DNA of 64,000 bases from Pseudomonadota bacterium (GTDB lineage Bacteria; Pseudomonadota; Gammaproteobacteria; Steroidobacterales; Steroidobacteraceae), in NCBI GenBank assembly GCA_023423935.1, contig JAFAEQ010000064.1:1-64000 (forward strand), given 5' to 3'. Positions 57,992 through 64,000 of this stretch are shown here, in pieces; the first letter of the stretch is position 1; each line of letters begins with the position of its first letter. Both the position numbers and the translations under genes were made by a program. Below the pieces are notes generated by a model. That model had not been told where the DNA came from. It searched no databases and was given only the letters and a program-made list of their open reading frames with translations.

Positions 57992-60439
57992 TTACTCGTC
58001 GCGACGCACGCCTGGGGTTCCGCCGAAGGACGCGGTGCCGCTCGAAGGCGTCGATGACCACACCGTGAAGTGAGCGTCGGACTTGGGTGCTGCGGGCGGT
58101 GCCGATTCAGAGTGCGACTGCGACGGTTCGGGTCGCGGTGCATGTTCCCGCGGTGCTGCTTCAGCCGCAGGGCGAGGCTCCGGCGCGGGCGCTGGTCGGG
58201 ATTCCGATGAAGGCTCGCTGCGGTGCTCCGGGGCGGGTGAATGGGATTCGCCCCCTTCGACGCCCGAAGTGTTCACCGCACCTGATCCTGCGGCGCCATG
58301 ATCCTCGCCGCGCCCACGACCACCACGGCGACGACGGCCGCGGCGACTGCGGCCTGATCGCTCGCGCTGACCTTCACCGGAAGCGGCTGCTTCGGGCTTG
58401 TCTGCTGCCGCCGGCTGCTCAGGTCTCGGCTGCTGTTGTTGTGGCTGAGGCTGCGGCTTCGGTTGTGTCGCCTGCGGACGCGGGGTCTCGTTGCGTGCTG
58501 CCTGATTCTGTTCGCGCTGCGGTTTGCGATCCTGTCGCTGCTGCCCGCCCTCGCGCCGTGCTTCCTGGTGAGGGCGATCACGATTCTCCGAGCGCTGATC
58601 GCGCGAGCGATCCCGGTCGCGTCCGTGGCGATCGCGCCCATGACGAGTCTCGGTACGGTCGCGACGTTGCGAGTCGCGGGCGTTACGCTGAGGAGCGCGC
58701 TGCTCGGTGGGAGCCGGCGCTTGGCCTGCGCCGCCGAACAGGAATCGCCACAGCTTCACGAAAATGCCGATCTGTTCCTCGGGTTTCGCGACGGGCGCGG
58801 CCGTTTCTTGCGCGATGCTCGCAGGGGCGGGAATGCTCGGCAGCGAGGCGGTCGCCACCGCAGGGGCTGGAGCAGCTGCTTCGCGTTCGCGAGCGGCCAT
58901 GTCGTGGGCCGCCACCGCCGGTACGACCGGGATCTGATGACTGACGCCACTGTTCTCCGGGAGCTGAGCTTCGTCGTCGCGTACTCGCCGAATGTCGTAC
59001 GCAGGCGTGTCCATGTACTTGTTCGGGACGAGCACGACCTCGGCATGGCTCTTGGATTCGATGTTGTTGAGCCATTCGCGCTTTTCGTTCATCAAGTACG
59101 TGGCGACTTCGACCGGCAGCTGTGCGATGACTTTTACTGTCCGGTCCTTGCGAGCCTCTTCGCCGATCAGACGCAGGAGCGCCAGCGCGAGCGATTCGAC
59201 ACCGCGGATCGTGCCCATGCCGTTGCAGCGCGGGCAGCTGATGTTCGCGGCTTCGCCGATGGAGGGGCGCAGACGCTGGCGTGACAACTCGAGCAGGCCG
59301 AAGCGCGAAATGCGGCCGATCTGAATGCGTGCGCGATCCTGCTTGACGGCATCGCGCAGCCGGTCTTCGACTGCACGTTGGTTCTTCTGCGACTCCATGT
59401 CGATGAAGTCGATGACGATGAGGCCGCCCAGATCGCGCAGACGCAGCTGACGGGCAATTTCGTCGGCCGCTTCCAGATTCGTATTGAGCGCGGTGGTCTC
59501 GATGTCCGTCCCGCGGGTGGCGCGTGCGGAGTTGATGTCGATCGATACGAGCGCCTCGGTCGGGTCGATCACGATGGAGCCGCCCGAAGGCAGGTTCACC
59601 TTGTGCGAATGCGCCGATTCGATCTGATTCTCGATCTGGAAGCGGGTGAACAGGGGGACGGGATCTTCGTAAAGTTTCAGCTTGCGAAGCGTCGCCGGCA
59701 TGAAGCGCTGCATGTATTGCTGTGCTTCGTTGAACACTTCGGGGCTGTCGACCAGGATCTCTCCGATCTCATCCGACAAGTAATCCCGCAGGGCTCGGAT
59801 GATCGCCTTCGATTCCTGATAAATCAGGAACGGAGCGGGGCGGCTTTCGCTCGCCTGAGAGATTGCGCTCCAGACTTCCTTCAGATTATCGAGATCCCAC
59901 TGCAGCTCTTCCGCCGAACGACCGACACCCGCGGTGCGCACGATGGCGCCCATGCCGTCGGGAATCTGCACCTGATCGAGCGCCTCACGCAGTTGCTCGC
60001 GATCCTCGCCTTCGATGCGGCGAGATACGCCACCGGCGCGGGCGTTGTTGGGCATGAGGACCAGAAATCGACCTGCGAGGCTGATGAAGGTCGTAAGAGC
60101 GGCGCCTTTGTTGCCGCGTTCCTCTTTCTCGACCTGAACCAGGACTTCCTGGCCCTCATCGAGCAGTTCACGGATGTTGCGGTTGCCCGGCTGGCCACCG
60201 TTCTTGAAATATTCTTTCGAGACTTCCTTCAGCGGCAGGAAGCCATGGCGCTCGGCGCCGTAGTCGACGAAACACGCTTCGAGACTCGGCTCGACGCGCG
60301 TGATGCGACCTTTATAGACGTTGGATTTTTTCTGTTCCTTGGAGGGTATTTCGATATCGAGGTCGTAGATTCTCTGTCCATCAACCAGTGCAACTCGCAA
60401 CTCTTCTTCTTGAGTTGCGTTGACGAGCATTCGCTTCAT
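57992..60439 (-). CDS. rne: Ribonuclease E
   Basis: RNase E starts most mRNA decay and processes 9S RNA and tRNAs. The 815-residue protein has an S1 domain (about 35-120, [20 protein letters not shown]), the catalytic region [18 protein letters not shown], the zinc-link CPRCNGMG, and a long disordered tail (about 530-815). That tail is rich in Arg, Gln, Pro and Glu and holds the region for degradosome partners such as enolase. The start at 60439 has AAGGG upstream. The tail is shorter than in E. coli (1061 residues). Confidence 0.96.
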   Translation of the reverse strand: MKRMLVNATQEEELRVALVDGQRIYDLDIEIPSKEQKKSNVYKGRITRVEPSLEACFVDYGAERHGFLPLKEVSKEYFKNGGQPGNRNIRELLDEGQEVLVQVEKEERGNKGAALTTFISLAGRFLVLMPNNARAGGVSRRIEGEDREQLREALDQVQIPDGMGAIVRTAGVGRSAEELQWDLDNLKEVWSAISQASESRPAPFLIYQESKAIIRALRDYLSDEIGEILVDSPEVFNEAQQYMQRFMPATLRKLKLYEDPVPLFTRFQIENQIESAHSHKVNLPSGGSIVIDPTEALVSIDINSARATRGTDIETTALNTNLEAADEIARQLRLRDLGGLIVIDFIDMESQKNQRAVEDRLRDAVKQDRARIQIGRISRFGLLELSRQRLRPSIGEAANISCPRCNGMGTIRGVESLALALLRLIGEEARKDRTVKVIAQLPVEVATYLMNEKREWLNNIESKSHAEVVLVPNKYMDTPAYDIRRVRDDEAQLPENSGVSHQIPVVPAVAAHDMAAREREAAAPAPAVATASLPSIPAPASIAQETAAPVAKPEEQIGIFVKLWRFLFGGAGQAPAPTEQRAPQRNARDSQRRDRTETRHGRDRHGRDRDRSRDQRSENRDRPHQEARREGGQQRQDRKPQREQNQAARNETPRPQATQPKPQPQPQQQQPRPEQPAAADKPEAAASGEGQRERSGRSRRGRRRRGGRGRGEDHGAAGSGAVNTSGVEGGESHSPAPEHRSEPSSESRPAPAPEPRPAAEAAPREHAPRPEPSQSHSESAPPAAPKSDAHFTVWSSTPSSGTASFGGTPGVRRDE

Positions 60440-60955
60440 GAGGCCCTTCTGAGTATTCAAGGGCCGCGCAATCACGCGTGACGGACGCCAGGGGTGGAGC
60501 AAAGGATTGATCGAGGATGTAGGTCATCGATGATTTACCGGCGCAGGTTGGCGGCGCGAGTTCTTCTAATCCTGCCACTCGAGGGCCCGCTCATCAGCGC
60601 TGCGTCGACCCAAATCCCGAGTTGCGGGTTTGGCATCGCCGTTCGCGCGGCCTGAGCGATGGTCATGACGGGATGCTGATGAGCCGACGATCGCGGGATG
60701 GGTCGAGCAGCGACCATCGAAAGGACAGTACGAGCTGCGCAGCGCGCGAACCGGAGATCATCGTCTCCACGATAGGCGCGGACATCATCCATGGATCACA
60801 ACGAGGCAGATCCCGACAGAACCAACTAAGATGCAGCGCCCTTTGGTTGCCTTGCGAAGGGGTTGACCTTTGAAGGGTGACCGCAAAGTGCTGCGTTGGT
60901 GCTTTGGTGCGTCAGGTCAGTTCTGTGTGGCCTGCGAACCGAAAGCGGAAAAACC
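60440..60955 (-). promoter_or_regulatory. Long predicted 5' leader of rne
   Basis: From the predicted start near 60955 to the ATG at 60439 is about 515 bases with no gene I can support; small frames here have no family features. E. coli rne has a 361-base autoregulatory leader, so a similar role is likely. I could not fold it by hand with any certainty. Confidence 0.5.
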
Positions 60956-60961
60956 GCGCGG

Positions 60962-60990
60962 AATATAACAGGGCGCCTTTGTTCAATCAA
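60962..60990 (-). promoter_or_regulatory. Predicted sigma-70 promoter of rne
   Basis: On the minus strand TTGATT (60990-60985), 17 bases, then TATATT (60967-60962) match the consensus well. It lies between the divergent rne and rluC genes. Confidence 0.6.
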
Positions 60991-61023
60991 TGGCTTACGT
61001 GCATCTCGTCAGCCTTCAGCCCA

Positions 61024-62022
61024 ATGCAGAAATCTTCAGGCAAATCTTCGACCGTTGCATCCGCTTCATCCGATAAGCCCGCAGTCCGTTATCTGGAAGC
61101 CGTGGAGGGAGATGACGGACAGCGAATCGACAACTATCTGATTCGCGTACTCAAGGATGCTCCGCGCAGCCTCGTCTATCGAATCCTGCGCAGCGGCGAA
61201 GTCCGCGTGAACAGCAAGCGCGTGGGTCCGGATTACCGTTTGTCGGCACACGATCGCGTGCGAGTTCCGCCGATCCGCTTGCAACCGCGTCAGGAGCCGC
61301 AGGCACCCTCGCAGTCGCTCAAGGATTTCGTCGGCGAGGCCATCATCTATGAAGACGCGGATTTGATTGTCGTGAATAAACCCGCAGGGGTCGCCGTACA
61401 CGGCGGCAGCGGATTGTCATTCGGCGTGATCGAGGCGCTGCGGGCACGTCATCCGGAACTGAAGGAACTGGATCTGGTGCACCGGCTGGATCGCGATACC
61501 AGCGGCTGCCTGCTGGTCGCGAAACGGCGTTCGGTGCTTCGCGAATTGCACGCTGCAATGCGCGAACGCGAAATGGAGAAGCGCTACTACACGCTCGTCT
61601 GCGGACGCTGGCCCTTCGGTACCAAGACCATCGATCTGCCGCTCAAGACGAATCTGAAGCAGGGAGGCGAGCGCGTCGTACGCGTTCATGCCGATGGCCA
61701 GGAGGCCACCACGACCTTCAAGCCGGTCAAGCATTTCGCGAAGCTCGCGACGTTGCTCGACGTGGACCTCGGCACCGGGCGCACACACCAGATTCGAGTG
61801 CATGCAGCTCATGCAGGATATCCAGTGGCGGGCGATGAGAAGTATGGAAATCGCGAGTGCGATGCGCGCCTCAAGCCCTTCGGGCTCAAGCGCATGTTCC
61901 TGCATGCGCACACGATCGGGTTCGCGCTGCGCGGCAAACCCATGTCCATTTCAGCGCCGCTGCCGCAAGAGCTCCAGGACGTGCTGGATCAGCTCGCGGC
62001 CGGTAAGCGTCATGGCACCTGA
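61024..62022 (+). CDS. rluC: 23S rRNA pseudouridine(955/2504/2580) synthase RluC
   Basis: RluC makes three pseudouridines in 23S rRNA. The 332-residue protein has an N-terminal S4 domain (about 35-80, YLIRVLKDAPRSLVYRILRS) and the RsuA/RluA catalytic core with LVHRLDRDTSGCLLVAK, where the Asp in HRLDRDTSG is catalytic, then GRTHQIRVHAAHAGYPVAGD. The start at 61024 is the ATG nearest the conserved part. Its 3' end overlaps maf by 13 bases, convergently. Confidence 0.96.
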   Translation: MQKSSGKSSTVASASSDKPAVRYLEAVEGDDGQRIDNYLIRVLKDAPRSLVYRILRSGEVRVNSKRVGPDYRLSAHDRVRVPPIRLQPRQEPQAPSQSLKDFVGEAIIYEDADLIVVNKPAGVAVHGGSGLSFGVIEALRARHPELKELDLVHRLDRDTSGCLLVAKRRSVLRELHAAMREREMEKRYYTLVCGRWPFGTKTIDLPLKTNLKQGGERVVRVHADGQEATTTFKPVKHFAKLATLLDVDLGTGRTHQIRVHAAHAGYPVAGDEKYGNRECDARLKPFGLKRMFLHAHTIGFALRGKPMSISAPLPQELQDVLDQLAAGKRHGT

Positions 62023-62612
62023 AATCCTGAACGGCGCAGGGCGGCGCCCAGCCAGATCAGCGGCAGGCCGATGAGGGCGGTCGGGTCCTGTGATTCCACA
62101 CGATCGAACAGACTGATCCCGAGTCCTTCGACTTTGAATGAGCCTGCCGAGCTCACGGGATGCTCGCGGGAAACATAGCGTTCGATTTCTTCATCGCTCA
62201 GCTTGCGAAACTGCACGGTCGTGACATCGAGATGTCCTTCGTTGGACCCGGTGTCGGAATGGACGACGTGCACGGCGGTATGAAACGACAAGCGCTGGCC
62301 GCTGAACGATTTCAGTTGCTCGATGCAACCCTCCGGCGTGCCAGGTTTGCCGATGATTTCGCGGCCGAACAGCGCGACCTGATCGGATCCGATCACCAGG
62401 CTGCCGCGATGCCGCTGGGCTACCGCCTCGGCCTTTGCACGAGCCAGTCTTGCGACCAGATCGACAGGTGTCTCGCCGGGAAGCGGTGTTTCGTCCACGT
62501 GTGGGGCTGCGACCGTGAAGCGCACGCCGAATCGCTCGAGCAATTCGCGACGGAATTGGGAGGTCGAGGCGAGGACCAATCGCAATTGAGATGAGCTGGA
62601 CGCACGAGACAT
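62010..62612 (-). CDS. Maf-like nucleotide pyrophosphatase (YceF type)
   Basis: The 200-residue protein has the Maf signature LVLASTSQFRRELLERFG, then HVDETPLPGE and VIGSDQVALFG. Members hydrolyse non-canonical or modified nucleotides; the E. coli homologue at this locus (YceF) acts on m7GTP. That substrate is inferred by position only. It overlaps the rluC end and is divergent from yceD. The ATG at 62612 has GGAG at about 11 bases. Confidence 0.93.
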   Translation of the reverse strand: MSRASSSSQLRLVLASTSQFRRELLERFGVRFTVAAPHVDETPLPGETPVDLVARLARAKAEAVAQRHRGSLVIGSDQVALFGREIIGKPGTPEGCIEQLKSFSGQRLSFHTAVHVVHSDTGSNEGHLDVTTVQFRKLSDEEIERYVSREHPVSSAGSFKVEGLGISLFDRVESQDPTALIGLPLIWLGAALRRSGFQVP

Positions 62613-62773
62613 CAGGGAAGAGCTCCAATAGTCATCAGGGAAGTGCCTGTCGCGGATCGGTCGAGAGGGCGATCCGTGAGCTGCCAGCGGCGTGGAAAAT
62701 TCGGGCTCCCGGACCTCGATCGCAACTTCCAGCCCTTCTCTTAGAAAAACAAGCATTTATCAGGCTTTTTCTT

Positions 62774-62802
62774 TTGACACCCCTGGGGGTCGCCGCTAGT
62801 AT
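62774..62802 (+). promoter_or_regulatory. Strong promoter of the yceD-rpmF-plsX operon
   Basis: TTGACA (62774-62779), 17 bases, TAGTAT (62797-62802) is nearly consensus. Only 9 bases separate the -10 from the yceD ATG, so transcription should start 1-3 bases before the start codon. Confidence 0.7.
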
Positions 62803-62811
62803 ACGCGCCCC

Positions 62812-63378
62812 ATGTCGCGACCCCAGGGTGTCTCACCCGGCAATTCAGCCGGTAGCTCGAACTCCGGAGAGAACCGGATCGATGCTGCAGTCTGTGCGCG
62901 GGCTGGGAGCACCATCGAGCGGCATTTTGCAGCAGCTCAGCTGCCGCGTCTGCTGGAGGCAGGTGCGAGCGATGCTTCCTTCATCGACGCGAAGTTTCGT
63001 TTTTCGCACTTCGAAGGCCACGTCGTGATCGATGGCGAATTGAATGGCGTCGCGGTGCTGACCTGTCAGCGCTGCATGCAGCCGTTGCGTGTCGAGCTTC
63101 ATGATCCATTCCAGGTCATGCTGGTTCAAGACGAGCAGCAGTTGGAAGCGGAGCTGGGCGGGTATGAGCCCGTTCTGGGCAATCCGGCGCGGTTCGATCT
63201 GCTGACATTGGCGGAAGACCAGGCGCTGCTTGCGTTGCCGCTCGTGCCTAAACACGAGTCGGAAACATGCATCGATGGCGTGATCGCGCCGACGACAGAC
63301 GCTGAGCCTCCACAAGAGAGGACTCAACGCCCGTTCGGCAATCTGCGCGAGCTGATGCGCGGGCGCGAAGATAAGTAG
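62812..63378 (+). CDS. YceD / DUF177 protein
   Basis: The 188-residue protein has the DUF177 pattern: LTCQRCMQPLRVELHDPFQV in the middle and a Cys-containing acidic end, followed by FGNLRELM. In many bacteria yceD-rpmF are adjacent, and the plant homologue is needed for 23S rRNA accumulation; the bacterial role is still unclear. No other start lies before the conserved region, so the mRNA is probably leaderless. Confidence 0.92.
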   Translation: MSRPQGVSPGNSAGSSNSGENRIDAAVCARAGSTIERHFAAAQLPRLLEAGASDASFIDAKFRFSHFEGHVVIDGELNGVAVLTCQRCMQPLRVELHDPFQVMLVQDEQQLEAELGGYEPVLGNPARFDLLTLAEDQALLALPLVPKHESETCIDGVIAPTTDAEPPQERTQRPFGNLRELMRGREDK

Positions 63379-63453
63379 ACCAGGATTCGAATGTGAGCTG
63401 GCGCGAGCACAGCTCGTGACCGGCCGCTTGCAGGCCAAATTGGAGAATTTCAG

Positions 63454-63648
63454 ATGCCAGTCCAGAAAAGTCGCCGCACCCCTTCGACCCGCGGCATGCG
63501 TCGTGCTCACGACAAGCTCAGTCGTCCGGCTCTCTCCGTGGATGCGACTTCGGGCGAAACGCATACGCGTCATCGCATCACGCCGGACGGCTTCTATCGC
63601 GGCAAGAAAGTCCTCGCGACGCGCAACGACAAGTCCGACTCGGAATGA
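63454..63648 (+). CDS. rpmF: 50S ribosomal protein L32
   Basis: The 64-residue protein opens with the L32 signature [19 protein letters not shown] and has [15 protein letters not shown] in the second half. It lacks the zinc-ribbon Cys pairs, i.e. the C-minus form. It lies between yceD and plsX, as in E. coli. A 75-base spacer from yceD leaves room for its own translation signal. Confidence 0.97.
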   Translation: MPVQKSRRTPSTRGMRRAHDKLSRPALSVDATSGETHTRHRITPDGFYRGKKVLATRNDKSDSE

Positions 63649-63686
63649 GTGCGGCGCCGATATTCGGCGCAACATGATTCCTCCTC

Positions 63687-64000
63687 TTGGCCAGCCTCCG
63701 ACCCGTCACCATTGCGGTCGACGCGATGGGCGGCGATCACGGACCTTCCGTGACCGTGCCCGCATCGCTGGATGCGCTCGCCCGTGAGCCGGACCTTCGG
63801 ATCGTCCTGGTAGGACTTCCGGACGCGGTTCAACCCCTCCTGAGCGATGGCGCGCGCCGCTTCGGCGAGCGCATCGCATTTCATGCGGTCACGCAGGTCG
63901 TGACCATGGACGAGAAGCCGCAGGATGCGCTACGCAAGAAGAAGGACTCTTCGATGCGTGTAGCGATCGATCTCGTCAAAGCCGGCACCGCCCATGCCTG
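63687..64000 (+). CDS. plsX: Phosphate acyltransferase PlsX (partial, cut by window end)
   Basis: PlsX makes acyl-phosphate from acyl-ACP for phospholipid synthesis. The frame reads MASLRPVTIAVDAMGGDHGP and continues to the window edge through TMDEKPQDALRKKKDSSM; about 105 codons are visible. The stop before it is at 63675-63677 and the first possible start is a TTG at 63687, with no clear ribosome-binding site. The nearby ATG at 63674 is in another frame. plsX after rpmF is the usual order. Confidence 0.9.
   Translation, partial: MASLRPVTIAVDAMGGDHGPSVTVPASLDALAREPDLRIVLVGLPDAVQPLLSDGARRFGERIAFHAVTQVVTMDEKPQDALRKKKDSSMRVAIDLVKAGTAHA

Noticed and set aside
58087..60481. Open frames of 280-370 residues on the plus strand opposite rne
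   Set aside because: They mirror the codon pattern of rne and have no recognisable domains or ribosome-binding sites.
60535..60792. An 85-residue minus-strand frame in the rne leader
   Set aside because: There is no ribosome-binding site and no conserved pattern, and it lies inside the predicted 5' leader. A leader peptide cannot be excluded, but there is no positive evidence.

Overview
The window is a chromosomal segment of a GC-rich gammaproteobacterium. Gene order (rpfE-recJ-prfB-lysS, exbB-exbD-msbA-lpxK-kdsB, rne/rluC/maf-yceD-rpmF-plsX) and codon use resemble the Xanthomonadales/Nevskiales/Steroidobacterales side of the class. This placement is inferred from synteny and protein resemblance, not from a marker-gene search. 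Almost every gene is core housekeeping. I see no prophage, transposase, CRISPR array, tRNA or rRNA.

Layout. 1-2 kb: a small unknown protein and a DUF883 membrane-anchored protein (minus strand), divergent from a ParB-like protein with a histone-like basic tail. 2-14 kb: accA, tilS, pyrG, kdsA, eno, ftsB, ispD, ispF, truD, an Smr protein (minus), surE, pcm, nlpD. The usual next gene, rpoS, is absent; a 673-bp gene-poor stretch with alternative hairpins lies there instead. 14.7-21.6 kb: Mth938-like protein (minus), rpfE-like gene, recJ, prfB with its programmed frameshift, lysS, ygfZ (minus). 21.6-26.2 kb: a succinate dehydrogenase operon that includes assembly factors of two mitochondrial types (SDHAF4-like, and SdhE/SDHAF2), then ygfX. 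26.2-28.9 kb: the envelope-stress module rpoE-rseA-rseB behind a recognisable sigma-E promoter. 28.7-39.6 kb: glutaredoxin-like gene, lepA, lepB, a DUF4845 gene, rnc, era, recO, pdxJ, acpS, a 3'-5' exonuclease, rlmD, a CYTH gene, nagZ. 39.6-40.6 kb: a LOV-like/GGDEF protein lacking the photoactive cysteine and carrying a degenerate GGDEF motif with an intact-looking I-site. 40.6-45.6 kb: a repeat-rich gap, csiV, mfd and a small exported protein (last three minus). 45.8-57.1 kb: the LolCDE lipoprotein exporter genes, a DUF2062 gene, comEC, exbB, exbD, msbA, lpxK, a Trm112-like gene, kdsB. 57.1-64 kb: a small KOW-like protein, a low-molecular-weight tyrosine phosphatase, rne with a long leader, rluC, maf, yceD, rpmF and the start of plsX, cut by the window edge.

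Themes. Envelope building dominates: CMP-Kdo supply (kdsA, kdsB), lipid A assembly and flipping (lpxK, msbA), lipoprotein release (lol), peptidoglycan recycling and division (nagZ, ftsB, nlpD), with the sigma-E system that monitors the envelope. A second group serves translation and RNA metabolism. The most unusual items are the cysteine-less LOV/I-site protein, two families of intergenic inverted repeats, the missing rpoS, a probable leaderless yceD-rpmF-plsX transcript, and the SDHAF4-like gene heading the sdh operon. I do not see a clearly new multi-gene system.
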